DNA of 64,000 bases from Arctopsyche grandis. Lineage: Eukaryota > Arthropoda > Insecta > Trichoptera > Hydropsychidae. Both the position numbers and the translations under genes were made by a program. The stretch covers positions 21,971,001 to 22,035,000 of the forward strand of contig NC_135362.1 in NCBI RefSeq assembly GCF_051622035.1, read 5' to 3'. A model generated the notes under the pieces. The model was not told the origin of the DNA. It ran no database searches and was given only the letters and a program-made list of their open reading frames with translations. Each line of letters begins with the position of its first letter. Position 1 is the stretch's first letter. This document shows, one piece after another, positions 1-11,169 of the stretch.

Positions 1-15
1 GATTGGAAGCCTTAA

Positions 16-180
16 TTGTAAGTATATTGTTATCTAATCATAAGTATATTGTTATTATTTTATAGTTATTAAGTACATATGTATATTGTATTGTTTCATA
101 GTTATTAAGTATATTATTTCATAGTTATTGAGTATATTGTTATTATTTCATAGTTATTAAGTACATATTATATATTGTTT
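16..180. repeat. A+T-rich minisatellite
   Basis: About six head-to-tail variants of a 23-36 bp unit, each built from a block like AAGTATATTGTTATTATTTC followed by ATAGTTATT. Units differ in length and by a TACATATGTA insertion in the third. It lies about 100 bp upstream of the truncated RTE element. No coding potential. Confidence 0.8.
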
Positions 181-284
181 AATTTCAACAGCCATTTTTA
201 TTCATAAGTTTGTTAAAAATTAATGGTAATTTTTTTTTTTTAATGGTAATTTAGGTCTGTTTGTTTATATTTTTTTTTACATAA

Positions 285-1986
285 AAAACTAAAAGAAGCA
301 ACAGGATCATTCAGAAAAAAAGATTTCATAAAAATGGAAAAATCATTTTAAATATGGATGAGAAGAAATCAGAATGGACCGAGTACACAGAATTGCTCTT
401 TAAAGACAATAGGGAAACCGGAGGGCATATTAAAGATCCAGAAACGGGACCATATATATTTAAATCCGAAGTGGAACATGCTATAAAACTAGCAAAGAGT
501 CGGAAAGCTACTGAACCGGATCTGATTCCTGCCGAATTACTCAAGTTATTGGACGACGATAACATAGAAAATCTCACAAAACTCTTCAATAAAATATATT
601 TATCAGGCGAACTACCTAGCGATTGGTTACAATCCATATTTATCCCGTTGTCAAAAAAGAGTAACGCGAGGACGTGTAGCGACTTCAGAATAATTAGCCT
701 AATGAGTCACACATTGAAGATCCTACTAAGGACAATACAGGGCAGAATTTACTCACGGTGTGAAGAGGCGATTAGCAGAGAGCAGTTTGGGTTCAGACAA
801 GGCTTGGGTACCCGAGAGGCCCTTTTCTGTATGAAAACACTACTCCAAAGATGCCGAGAAGTCCGTAAACCTGTGTACATCTGCTTTATAGACTTTGAAA
901 AGGCCTTTGACCGTGTCCAACACGCTCGCCTGATTGAAACATTAAAAAATATTGGCCTGGATGACAGAGATGTCAGATTGCTACGAAATATTTATTGGAA
1001 TCAGACTGCAGTAGTACGTGTCGATGATCAATTCACTGATGAGATTCCTATAGAACGGGGCGTCAGGCAAGGATGCATCCTATCACCTACTCTTTTTAAC
1101 ACCTACACCGAATCCATCTTCCACGATGCTCTCCAAGAAGCGGAGGGCATCAAGGTGGGCGGCGAGACGATCACCAATATAAGATATGCTGATGACACGG
1201 CACTAGTCGCTGAAAATTTAGCAGACCTGCAAAGATCTCTAGACCGTGTACATCAAGAAAGCAATCGAAGAGGTCTGCGCATAAATCTAAAGAAGACAAA
1301 ATTTATGATAGTAGATAGAATGCAAACAGACACCGGGAATCTAACCTTGGATGGAGAGGTGATAGAAAGAGTAAAAAGATTCAAATACATGGGTACCTGG
1401 CTGACTGAAGAGATGGACCCAGATGAAGATCTAAGAATCCGCATCGAGATGGCTAGAACAGCATTTGTAAAAATGAAGGCGGCGCTTACAAACAAGCATC
1501 TCAATCTTCATACGCGGTTGAGATTCGCAAAGAGCTACGTCTGGACAGTATTACTACACGGATGTGAGACGTGGACTCTGAAAACCAAGATGATCAGCCT
1601 CATTGAAGCTTTTGAGATGTGGGTCTATAGGCGTATGCTGAAGATTCCGTGGACCAAAAAGATATCAAACGAAGCTGTCCTCGGCATGATGGGGAGAGGC
1701 AGGGAACTTGTTTCTGTCATCAAGCGGAAAAAGATGGAGTACCTCGGACACATGATACGGGGTCCAAAATACGAATTTCTCCGTTTGATAACCATGGGGA
1801 AAATAGAAGGAAAAAAATGGATTGGCAGGAAAAAGTTATCTTGGCTTCGAAACATGCGCATGTGGACCGATATGAGCGCCGAAGAGCTATTCCGAGCCGC
1901 TGAAGACCGATGCGGATATATTCAAATAATCGACGAGGTGGTCGCCAACGTCCGGATGCGGACAAGGCATTAACAAGAAGAAGAAG
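285..1986 (+). mobile_element. RTE-like LINE, 5'-truncated
   Basis: A 5'-truncated non-LTR retrotransposon. The reading frame is open from the stop at 282-284, and residues encoded from about 285 already resemble the linker before the reverse transcriptase domain. The apurinic endonuclease domain is missing. The 3' end is typical of the RTE group: the stop codon is followed almost at once by a short tandem repeat (AAGAAGAAG at 1977-1985), with no long 3' UTR or poly(A). Two dead relatives lie at 49350-50060 and 61125-61330. Clade assignment rests on the C-terminal protein pattern and the repeat tail. Confidence 0.85.
354..1973 (+). CDS. Reverse transcriptase ORF of RTE-like LINE
   Basis: A 539-codon uninterrupted frame encoding an RNA-directed DNA polymerase, which would copy its own transcript at a nicked chromosomal site. 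Visible motifs: KATEPDLIPAELLK near residues 50-63 (fingers), FGFRQGLGTREA near 144, FIDFEKAFD near 177 (first catalytic aspartate), RGVRQGCILSP near 236, and YADD near 278 (the catalytic pair). The C-terminal part has the RTE-type pattern FEMWVYRRMLKIPWT, KKMEYLGHM and GKIEGKKWIGRKK. The first Met at 354 is not the native start, because family-like sequence is open from 285 and the endonuclease domain is absent. The lack of any stop suggests recent insertion. Protein class is certain, clade less so. Confidence 0.88.
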   Translation: MDEKKSEWTEYTELLFKDNRETGGHIKDPETGPYIFKSEVEHAIKLAKSRKATEPDLIPAELLKLLDDDNIENLTKLFNKIYLSGELPSDWLQSIFIPLSKKSNARTCSDFRIISLMSHTLKILLRTIQGRIYSRCEEAISREQFGFRQGLGTREALFCMKTLLQRCREVRKPVYICFIDFEKAFDRVQHARLIETLKNIGLDDRDVRLLRNIYWNQTAVVRVDDQFTDEIPIERGVRQGCILSPTLFNTYTESIFHDALQEAEGIKVGGETITNIRYADDTALVAENLADLQRSLDRVHQESNRRGLRINLKKTKFMIVDRMQTDTGNLTLDGEVIERVKRFKYMGTWLTEEMDPDEDLRIRIEMARTAFVKMKAALTNKHLNLHTRLRFAKSYVWTVLLHGCETWTLKTKMISLIEAFEMWVYRRMLKIPWTKKISNEAVLGMMGRGRELVSVIKRKKMEYLGHMIRGPKYEFLRLITMGKIEGKKWIGRKKLSWLRNMRMWTDMSAEELFRAAEDRCGYIQIIDEVVANVRMRTRH

Positions 1987-2099
1987 TTTATATGTGTTTT
2001 ATTAAATAATTTTATATGACTGTTTTTACCTAAATAAATAAAATAAAAATTCTTTCCAATATGTAATAAAAAATGCAAAATCTTGTTAATTTCTAGTCT

Positions 2100-2600
2100 G
2101 AATTGAAGCATTTCGGAGTCTTCTGCGCAGACACTTTTGGAGTTTCTATTTCGGCGTCGTTTTGCTTCGCTTTTAGAGCGGTCAGCGGTAGCTAAGTGTG
2201 GTTACCGTAAATTAATAATGAGATTCGATAATGTCACCCCGGGCACCGAATCGAAACGCCATCCCATACGAGGATACTTAAGCGAGCCTTTTAAGCGAAT
2301 TGCTTTCCAGCGTTGGTGATGGTTGGCAAGAGTGAGTTCGACACCCTCTCCATACCCCATACTCCATGGCCCACACCCCCATTCCACTCGTTCTCCCATC
2401 CCTTGATCCGTAAAAACCCCATCAATTATTAGCGAACGCGTCCCGGGACTATAGCGCGTTTTTCATTCGTCATAAATCGCCCGACGCGAGGGCGAAGTTA
2501 AGGGTCGACGTCTGAAAATTGACACCGAGGACCCTCGGAGACCGGGACCAATGGTGAACCCTTTGCATACTTCATACGGTTGAATTGCTAAAAAAATAAA
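2100..2600. other. GC-rich non-coding island
   Basis: Sharp rise in G+C and CpG compared with flanks, containing TCATAAATCGCCCGACG, a 61-codon frame without recognisable homology and AATTAATAATGAG-type homeodomain-like words. No repeat or protein signature is seen. Candidate regulatory or conserved non-coding element; inference only. Confidence 0.4.
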
Positions 2601-2892
2601 AGGACCCCAACATACCAGATCCAAAAATCAGCGCGTTTTCCAAAATATTTCTCAACTCTCCTAGATAAAATTTAACTCGCTTTTACTCAATCCCTATAAA
2701 CTCATCTTAGAAGTCGTTCATTTCATAAATGCCCACCCTCACTAGATGGAAAAGAAGTGCAACAAAAACAATAAGTACATGACTTTGAAGCGAAGTCTGC
2801 TTTTTCGTTAAGTGATGGCGAGCTTTCGGAAATAGAGCAACTTCTACTTAAATCTTATTTAGTATGTATGTATAATCTACATATGTACACTT
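2600..2892. other. Unannotated A+T-rich DNA
   Basis: No gene, RNA or recognisable repeat seen. Confidence 0.5.
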
Positions 2893-3190
2893 CGGGTTGC
2901 CCCTGAGCGACACCTATGGTATTAAACTTATAGATATATAAATTTATAGATTATATATTTGAAATCATATTCAAATAGTGGTATGATGTTTTTACCAATT
3001 TTGATAAGGAACCGCTCCAACAATGAAATCAGATAAATTGGCAAATTTTGATAGGAAATGATCGACTTGGAATAACAAAAATATCCAAATCGAACCAGCA
3101 GCACTATGGAAATACTTCCGAATAAATTCTTTTCAATCGAGGTCAACCCAGGTCTTAAACCCGGAAAGCTTTCGTTGGTTAGCATTAACG
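2893..3190 (-). mobile_element. tRNA-derived SINE, subfamily 2 (tail C)
   Basis: Reading the minus strand: a tRNA-like head (near 3190-3145), the linker TTGACCTCGATTGAAAAGAA, then the central domain (TCGAT..TTTCCTATCA..TTTGCCAATTTATCTGA) and a tail like AGGTGTCG...GGGCAACCCG near 2893-2920. The same head and linker occur in the copy at 46555, and the same central domain in every SINE of this window. Confidence 0.8.
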
Positions 3191-3640
3191 CAAACACCGA
3201 TCTATACTATTGGTACATGGATGCATATGTACATATAATAGGTTAATTAATTCAAACTTATTTTATTTTACTTTTGTTTCGTTTATTTTATTTTAATATT
3301 TATTTATCTAAATATAGTTCATTGTTGTAAAAATCAAAAAGTAAATAAATATTTGAAAATGTGTGTACGTTTCATTGATATGATTTAAATTTATAAGCAT
3401 TCGGATGCACATACATACATATACATATGTATGTGCATACATATGTTATTTAGTAAGTGGTCTGAATTTATTTTCCAATTTTTCCATTTAAATCGATAGA
3501 CCAGGAACATAAAAAACCAACGAAAATTAATGTTTTTAACGATTTTGAACTTTGATTAGCTGGTGGCTGATCTAAGTATATACATATTTAAATGCATATT
3601 CATATTCAATTATTCTCAATTATGTACATACATATGTATT
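3191..3640. other. Unannotated A+T-rich DNA with TACATATGTA palindromes
   Basis: Contains a ATACATATGTAT-type palindrome at 3410-3440, a very common simple motif across the window. No gene or transposon recognised. Confidence 0.5.
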
Positions 3641-4044
3641 AGCCAGCAGCATAGCTCGGACGTTAAGCTTCTGCTTACCGTCAAGAAGGTGCCGGGTTCA
3701 ATCCCTGAATGAAAATTAGTATGCTGTTGATCAGACCTGGATTTGTGACTCCAGGTTGATCGTTTCCTATCAGAGTTTGCCAATTTTCTCTGATTTCATT
3801 GTTGAAACGGTTCCTGGAAAAAAAAATTGGCTAAAAATCCTTCCTACCTACTATGTCACCACTATTTGAAATTTGATTGATGTACAATAAAAATTTATGT
3901 ACAATTCATAGATGTCTCGTTAATTTGCGAGTTTTTTCAGTGTCTCGCAATTCAACGACTTATAATAAAAATGCTGCATTTGTATTTGTAATTGGCCAGG
4001 AAGGCGCATTGGGATTTACCTATAAGGCCTTCCTGGTATATATG

Positions 4045-4047
<3 letters not shown>
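3641..4047 (+). mobile_element. Full-length tRNA-derived SINE (tail A)
   Basis: Head AGCCAGCAGCATAGC with pol III box A-like sequence and a box B-like GGGTTCAATCC. The central domain follows (GACTCCAGGTTGATCGTTTC, then GCCAATTTTCTCTGATTTCA and GAAACGGTTCC). Tail A is a perfect 10-bp hairpin, 3996-4005 with 4027-4036, then A-rich sequence and a (TA)n tract. It ends about 160 bp before the dCMP deaminase start codon. Confidence 0.88.
3995..4037 (+). other. 3' stem-loop of SINE tail A
   Basis: CCAGGAAGGC (3996-4005) pairs perfectly with GCCTTCCTGG (4027-4036), and G3995 and T4037 add a G.U closing pair. The 21-nt loop begins GCATTGGG. The same architecture recurs with different stems at 17499-17540 and 24091-24133. 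Confidence 0.85.

Positions 4048-4105
<58 letters not shown>
4048..4105. repeat. (TA)n microsatellite
   Basis: Uninterrupted TA dinucleotides directly following the A-rich end of the SINE, probably grown from its tail. Confidence 0.95.
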
Positions 4106-4109
<4 letters not shown>

Positions 4110-4265
4110 GTATGTATGTACATCAATGTGAGTATATGCATACATGTACATATAAATATATGTATGAAATTACATATAAGTGCTATCAATTATCGCAAGT
4201 CAATCAGTTGCGATTAAGACGTGAGGTACGGCTGTCTATATATTAACGGTTTCGAAAAATTAAAA

Positions 4266-5078
4266 ATGACAAACGTAGAAAATAACCCCTCAGAAAACCC
4301 GTAAGCTAAAAATTTGTATTAATTTTTATGTGTTTTTTAAGTAATATTATTATTATTATATTACAATTTTATGCAGCCCTTTATATAATGATGACTATTT
4401 TATGGAATCTGCTAAACAAGAGTCAAATAAAAGTAAGGATAACAATACAAAAGTCGGCGCCTGTATTGTAAAAGACGGACTAGGGTAAATCATCATCAAA
4501 ACAAATAATTTTTCGACATAAAATTTTTTACTAAATCATTATTTTAGTTACAATGCTATGCCTATGTACAAAGATGACAGCAGCGATTTTACGTGGGAAA
4601 AAAATAAAATGTGGTTCAATAAACATTCATTCGGTTGGTTGTGTCATAAATTTAAAAATAAAATTACTGTCTAATGTGGTTTTACTTCAATATTACCTTA
4701 ATTATTTATTTTTATGTTTCAGTGTGTCATGCTGAATTAAATGCCATCGTCAATGCTTCAACTGTTCTTAAGGATTGCTCCATATACACCACGCTTTTCC
4801 CTTGTAATCAATGTGCGAAATTGATAATCCAATATGGCATCAAGGAAATTATATATGATGAAGATAAATATTCCTCTAAAGATGAATTTATAGCATCCAG
4901 GCATATGTTTAAAGTAATAGGAGTAATTGTACGGTAAATTATTATGTTTATATTAATAACACTTCATTAAAATTATTCTTCAAATTTAAGTTATAAATAG
5001 TATTGATAATAGATGTACAACTATTATTTTTATCTTCAATAATTTTATTTTAGGAGACCAAATGGCACAGCAGAATAA
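4266..5078 (+). CDS. dCMP (deoxycytidylate) deaminase, five exons
   Basis: Hydrolytic deaminase converting dCMP to dUMP for thymidylate synthesis; cytosolic, zinc-dependent. Exons by GT/AG sites: 4266-4300, 4377-4484, 4548-4633, 4723-4933, 5054-5078 (introns 76, 63, 89 and 120 bp). Phases agree and give 154 residues. The protein contains TKVGACIV (36-43), GYNAMP (48-53), CHAE (78-81; zinc His79, catalytic Glu81), PCNQC (103-107; zinc Cys104 and Cys107) and AKLIIQYGIKEIIY (108-121). These match the DCTD family closely. Oddities: the protein is shorter than the usual roughly 170-190 aa, about five residues before GYNxMP are missing exactly at the exon 2/3 junction, the family's GCSDD stretch reads MYKDD, and the C-terminus is brief (RRPNGTAE). 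A TATA-like TCTATATATTAA lies near 4235. Introns argue against a processed copy. The orthologue is probably DCTD, but the symbol is left blank because the divergence leaves room for a paralogue. Confidence 0.88.
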
Positions 5079-5115
5079 TAATGTTATTTACATTGCTTCA
5101 TTGTATTAAATAAAC
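5079..5115 (+). terminator. 3' UTR and poly(A) signal of the deaminase gene
   Basis: AATAAA at about 5109-5114 follows the stop codon by some 30 bp, giving a very short 3' UTR. Confidence 0.6.
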
Positions 5116-5185
5116 AGAATTAAATTATTTAAAGTTAATTAAGAATGATTTCGTATGAAAGAAAATTATCATATACATAAGTAAG

Positions 5186-5343
5186 ATATCTTATATCATA
5201 TCTTTATATCATATCTTTATATCATATATTTATTTAATATAACATATTTTTGTTTCAAAAATATACAATAATTCAATTTTATAAACATGTGCATATGTAC
5301 GTATTAATATTATATTGAAAATATATTAATATTATATTGAAAA
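5186..5343. repeat. Short A+T tandem repeats
   Basis: A roughly 13-bp unit (TATATCATATCTT) repeated about four times at 5186-5232, and a 22-bp unit containing TTAATATTATATTGAAAAT duplicated at about 5300-5343. Confidence 0.75.
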
Positions 5344-5459
5344 ATAAGATGAAACTTTTGACCATTCCTACACATAATATATCCTCTTTTTGACAATATA
5401 CATAAGTTACATTGACAAAGTGAAAAATCGGATTGTGCAACAGCGAAGACGAGATCACG

Positions 5460-5860
5460 TGCGAATTTTCCGCGAATCTTCCCCATCTTCAACTCGACTC
5501 CGCTGAAATTTTATTTTCTCTCAGACGAAAACTGCTGAAAACGTGCACGTCAAAAATGAAATGATAAAACTATGGCGTCAAATGTATTTCTTTAAGACGT
5601 ATCCCACCCGGACGAAGTCTGCACCCCCTCATCTGTACCCATTCCTCTCATCCCCCTTCCGGTTACTTTGAAGTCTCGGAATCGCAGTGGATAGAGGGTT
5701 GGGCGAAAGACAGGTGCGGTAGATGAACAGGTGAGGGACGAGGATGAGGCAACACACTTCGGACAAGTTTACGACTTACGAGAGCCAAGGTTACTTGGAT
5801 TACTTTGCAGTGGTGGTGGAACGTGACACGAAAAATACGTCCATCACAATTTTGATATTA
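5460..5860. other. GC-rich non-coding island
   Basis: G+C-rich, CpG-containing stretch with no long frame and no repeat signature. Candidate regulatory DNA. Confidence 0.35.
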
Positions 5861-6650
5861 CTCAACCGGAATTTTATTTATTTACAACAACAAAAAAGTA
5901 CTTTCTTTAAAAAGTCTTAGATGGCGAAGATGAGTTTAATCAATACTCCATAATTCCTCCATAAAACGACATACAATATTTATTTATTGTAAGGTATAAC
6001 TTATTATATTTAATCATACAAATAATATTATATTAATACATATGCATGCATATACATACACTTATAGCTACCAGATATTTATCATTATTACTTATATTAT
6101 ATTTTTAATTTCATCTACCAATTTATTGTAAGTAACAACAACTCTATGCAATATGTTTTTCCAACTCTTATATGCACAATATATCAAATAGAGCACCGCT
6201 TGTCAATTTTTTAGCATGGTATGAGCATGAGCATGAGCATATGTTACTAAAACGGTAATACTGTTAGATTATACCCAAAAAAGGATCATTTATCATACAC
6301 CGGGTGGATTTTCCATCTAAAATTTTGAGTAAAATTTACAGGGCTGTTTAAACTAACTTTTTCTTTTGTATAGCATATATTCAATTTAATGTAATTTTTT
6401 TTATAATATATATACATAGATACATAGTACGTACATAGTACATAGTACATAAGTACATAGTACATATATAAAACTTTGTTTTTTTTTTTATTTGATCCAT
6501 TTGATTTATATAAAATCCTCACAACCAAATGAAAATATCTCAAATTTCGGTGATAATTTTTCCACGCATATTTTTTGAACCCTTCGCTGGATTGTATTTA
6601 TTGAAGATATTTATTTTGTTACATACTTATATAATAAATGTATAGCTGTA
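5861..6650. other. A+T-rich DNA with small tandem repeats
   Basis: Holds a GAGCAT hexamer repeat at about 6222-6240 and a roughly 10-bp TACATAGTAC repeat at about 6412-6466. No gene recognised. Confidence 0.5.
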
Positions 6651-7090
6651 GGGCATAGGCGATAATCTACTATGCCGTGTGCGCAAAAATATGAAGAAAA
6701 TCTTGAAAGAGAATTCGGACGAAGCCATCAACTGTGCAGATTGCTCAACTTTCGCAAACTTTTACGTTGGCTAGATATTAATTTTTCACAAGACGCCTTT
6801 GGTCCAGTTTATTCAGCGACGGTGGCACTCTCGAAAAATGCCTCTTAAATACATAAGTCATGCGGGACGAGGAGTAGCGAGAGAGTGAGATAGACACAGC
6901 ACGTGAGACGAATGCGAAAACGAGACGCACACATTAATTTAGGGTGACCATTACTGACGAACATGGCAATTTTTACATCTTTTGCCTTTTAGGGTCAGCT
7001 CTCCGGACCAATTTCGTCCAATCTCGTCGCGGTTTGATGTGAGCCGTTAAACACTTTCCACATTCTCCTCTCCCTAGCCAAACGCAAATT
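6650..7090. other. GC-rich non-coding island
   Basis: Mixed-composition stretch with CpG-rich words and AATTTCGTCCAATCTCGTCG, no coding frame of note. Candidate regulatory DNA. Confidence 0.35.
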
Positions 7091-7640
7091 TAATTTAAGC
7101 TAAATATTCACACAAATATTTATAATACACTCAACTTAATTCTACTTACCTTTTACTATGAATTAGTTTGATGCATTATCGTTTTCAATATACATTAGTG
7201 AATACACTGTTGCAATTTTTATGTTTCCCATTTTGAAGATGACGATCGTAGCACACGTGCATATAAAATGAGCACAATCTAACTCCCCTTGCACCTACTC
7301 ACCGCCCCCATGTAAAATAGCTCATTTGAATAGGATCATTATGGAGTTATCGCATGGATATACTGGAGTAAGCCTCGCTAGTGTTTAACCGGTTCACGTA
7401 CTTTATATGTAAAATTGAATAGATCCAACAAGTAAATCTTACATAATTTGAGCCTGATGTTTTGGCTTAGTATTATTCAAACATAATGTTTTATAGTTTA
7501 AAAATTTCAGGAGTTTTTGAGTGTAAAAGCAATAACGAAAACACTCGTGCATGTATACAAATATGTCGCCTCTTATACGGTACGTGGTTTCAAATTTTCC
7601 GTATTTGGAGAAAGTCACAGTTTTTCCCTTATTTAGATAC
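7091..7640. other. Unannotated DNA
   Basis: No convincing gene or repeat. Short frames on both strands lack homology signals. Confidence 0.5.
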
Positions 7641-7960
7641 TTGGGTAAGAATATGGGTGTGCTATAAAGCACGTGGGGAAAACGGGCTACAGGAGAACGG
7701 TGGGGGATAATCGGGAGAGGGATGGTAAACGGTTTTCCGTGTTAAGGCCCTCTCCTCCGAAGTAGTAGTTCCTAATAAAGTAGCGGGCGTGTTCGTATTT
7801 TTCTTTTCGAGAGGAAAGTCAACAAGTTGTATCAAATTTACCACGGAATTGCCTTTAAAAAAGAACCTCCCACCCCCTCCCTCATCGCGAAGAGGGCTTA
7901 GATTTTCTCTTATATTAATTTTTCCTCGGCTTATGAGGGCGCCGCGCCGCTTGAGCGACA
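7640..7960. other. GC-rich non-coding island
   Basis: Purine- and pyrimidine-rich blocks (CTCCCACCCCCTCCCTC near 7865) and CpGs. A 99-codon minus-strand frame here shows compositional bias only. Confidence 0.35.
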
Positions 7961-8229
7961 TACCTTAAAATTATATGTACGTAGGGTCTTCAATATAAAT
8001 TATGACTACAATTTCAACGGATGGAATTCAAAGAATTTTTTTTAAGGATCTTGAATGTGAATACGCCGACGATGACTTTACAAGTATCATCTCTGGAATC
8101 AGAAGCATTAAAGTTATCAACATAATAAGAATTCTTGTCGATTCAACTTATCATTTTCCTTTTACTCCCTACCAACCTTGATTTTTTTCCCTGGAGAACT
8201 TTCCTATTCAAGTCACATTTTTAAATAAT

Positions 8230-9065
8230 TTAAGAATTGATCACATGTTAAAAGCCCTCAAAGTTAATTTGTCCCTCAAAATCTCCTGAGTTCCTATTGG
8301 TTGCTGACGATCTCAAATTATTCAAATCTATTTATGTCCTTTATGATTCGGTTGACCTTTAATTTGCTTTGGATGCTATTTTTAATTGGTCAGCTGTAAA
8401 CATGTTACCGTTTAGCATTTGAGAATGTGCTACTTTTGAAGCTTCACCAAATTCCAAAACAAACTTAATAACTGCTACCATTTAAATGGTATTAATCTAA
8501 ATTCGATTGTGAGTTTCAGTGATCTGGGAATCTTATTCTGCGTGAATTTCGGTTTTGGACGTACCGTATTGATGATATTTTCTCAAGAGGTACAAAAATG
8601 TTAGGTTTCATACTGCGTGCAAGTATGTAAATATATTCAGAGTAGATTAGTAATCCATATCCTATATGATTCGCTAGCCCGAAGCATGCTTGAGTTTTCT
8701 CCTATTGTATGGAGCCCTAGTGATACGCTCCATTGCTTGAGAATAGAAAGAGTACAGAGAAAACTTCTCAGGTATACCTGCATGATAGCTTACGGTCGCT
8801 ATCCTCGGCTCTACCATAATGCTTACCTGCCGGGAGCACACGGTTTTAATTCCCTCGAGTCACGACGTATATTTCGAGTATATTTTGGGAAACATTTCTA
8901 TATATTGCTGGTTGGTTTGATGAGCAATCTTCAAATTCTTGCAGAATTGAGCCTGAATCAGGTACATCAGGAATCTGATGTACCTGAATTGATGTTCCCG
9001 GTCAATTCAGGCACATCAGATGCCGCAGATCATTCTCTTCTCCTGGGGCGCATACCAATTTGATG
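8230..9065 (+). pseudogene. Dead jockey-like LINE reverse transcriptase
   Basis: Frameshifted remains of the second half of a non-LTR reverse transcriptase. Around 8300 one frame reads FLLADDLKLFKSI, the YADD-box region of jockey-type enzymes. Further on come residues like NWSAVNMLPFSI and then, in the 148-codon frame at 8617-9063, LARSMLEFSPIVWSP and RIERVQRKLLRYTC, the usual post-catalytic motifs. Several stops and frame changes lie between. A small repeat near 8950-9020 (TCAGGTACATCAG and its inverse) forms a hairpin. The 5' boundary is not visible. The 3' end is cut by or abuts the hAT-like remnant at 9088. Confidence 0.75.
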
Positions 9066-9087
9066 GTTTCGTCGCCTGTCTCTAGGG

Positions 9088-9510
9088 CAGTGCTACTCAA
9101 ACTATGGTCCGCGGCCCATTACTGGTCCGTGGACTGGCGATGGCGTGGAGAAAGACGTAAAAAAAAACAATAACTTATGTCAGAACTATTTCAAAATATA
9201 GACGGATAACCAAGCTAGCTTATTTGACAGATATTTTTTGCATTTAGAATGACCTCAACTTATCCATGCAAGGAAGAATATCAACTTTTTTCACAATGGC
9301 AGACAATACAGATGGGTTGAAACGAAAACTAAAAACATGGAAGATTCGTGTTTCAAAATATTGCTATGACATGTTTCACAATTTGGCTGATATTATTTAC
9401 GAAGGAGGATAGGAGCTTAATATGACGTCTTTGCGCGATACAAATTTATCAGAGCGATTCGATTTCTATTTTCCACCAGATGACGATCCACGAATTTTAC
9501 TACTTAGATT
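9088..9510 (+). mobile_element. hAT-family transposon remnant (GTF2IRD2/ZBED-like)
   Basis: Begins with CAGTGCTACTCAAACTATGG, a hAT-type terminal sequence. Internal sequence translates in pieces to LNLSMQGRIS, FFTMADNTDGLKRKLKTWK and YDMFHNLADIIYEGG, a pattern known from hAT-derived GTF2IRD2/ZBED-like proteins. Stops and frameshifts make it non-functional. The 3' terminal repeat was not found. Confidence 0.7.
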
Positions 9511-11165
9511 TTATTTTATTTTTATTTGTTTACAAGTTTTCAACCATATACATATACATATATCCAACTAATGAAAATGGAAACGTTGTGTAGGAAAAGT
9601 TTTCATTCTTTGTTATATAGAGCCGAGGTAGCGCGTGCGTTTCCCTCAATAGCTGAGATCATCCCCCTTTTTTATTTCCACTTCTTTTAAGATTACATAG
9701 TTTTCTCCACCTTTTGCTAACATTTCGTGCTTTTTCAACGACGGGATCCTAATTGAATTGATTTACGTGGTATCGCCTACGCTATTATTAGAATGAAAAT
9801 TTACAACAAATTTCCCAGACGAATCACGCCTCATAAATATTCCGGTAATCCGTTTTGGGATACATCAATTTTACGAAACGTTTGCATAAAACTTTTTCAA
9901 CGGTAAACACACTCATATATTCAAGAGCAATCTCCTTAACGTATAGCGAGCAAGTCGTAGAACAAAAGCAAGTGAGCATCCCCGATAATATCTCACGTGG
10001 ACGACAAGAGAGTACACTTGAGGAACAATATGTCGTAAGATTGTGGCTCAAGAGAATTGTATTCATATCGTACGACTCAGTATTTTAACCCGTACACATT
10101 TAAATGTACATATAACGGATATTCAAAATTGAAATCGAAAATTCCAAATGCTACTGCGACGACAACTACACATTGAAACTGAAAGAATAAATTCGTCGTA
10201 AATGTTGGAAGGTTCTCAATTTTATTTATTTTTTCTTTGTAGACATACATACTATCCTACATCATAACATGTCTAGTACAGGGGTTCGCTTTAGTAAGTT
10301 TATAACATTAATCTTGTTTTTCTTTGGCTAGAATGATGACAGGTGTCGTAAACTCCCGAAAAAATCATAGACATAAATGTAATACCAATGCATCAGACGG
10401 GATATTCTTACACATTTTTTTCATTGCACAAATGAATAAATCACTTCTGGATTTCTTATAACATTTTTGAATTAAAAAAATCAGATTTTTTTGCAATAAA
10501 CGAATTGAAATTTTTTTCTTATATTATTATTGAATATACTTTTACGCCAAAATAAAATACATTTAGTTCCCATATACAGATATGTATGTATGTATGTATG
10601 TATAAACTAATTATATTCGACTAGTTGTAAATTTTTGTTCTCGTATTCTTTGAAACGTATATTCAATGGTAATAAAATAAGTAGGTTTCAAGTATTTTAA
10701 ATAACAAAGTGACCCTCGGCTCAATTTTATTCCAATTCAGTCACATTTACATAAATTACACTGTTGTGCACTTTCGAACAACCTCATATCGAGAAGGTCG
10801 AACACTATTTGAAGCTTTATTTTCTGCTTAGGTTTATCTGTAGCCACCCTGAGTTATGTGTCTGGAAATCCGACAAGTGATTGTGTAGTTCGGACTGAGA
10901 ATTTTACCATATCCAAACCCCCTCTCACAAAGAATTACATACATACATAGAATAAAGTGTGAGAATATTTAAAACTCTCCTTGAAGATATGAATCCGACT
11001 GATATGTACTAATCTTACTTTAAAACTATTCACGTTTTGTTCGTTATAGACTGCTTTTATCTATTTCTGTTGAGAAAATGTAATTTTTACGTATTATACA
11101 AGCTATTTTCAAGCTTCCTTTATGAATAAGTTTAATACACAATAAAGTAAAAATTATTCAGTTTG
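9511..11165. other. Unannotated DNA
   Basis: Includes a (TATG)n run at about 10582-10604 and a less A+T-rich patch at 9820-10090 with overlapping frames on both strands that match nothing I recognise. Confidence 0.45.
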
Positions 11166-11169
11166 ACAT

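Noticed and set aside
4634..4735. Retention of intron 3 of the deaminase as coding sequence
   Set aside because: It brings a stop soon after and breaks the VCHAE join; the GT/AG splice restores the expected family sequence.
7662..7961. Minus-strand 99-codon frame
   Set aside because: Low-complexity glycine/proline-biased translation of purine-rich DNA; no homology.
9820..10090. A small gene pair at 9824-10088
   Set aside because: The frames are mirror images on opposite strands without recognisable motifs.
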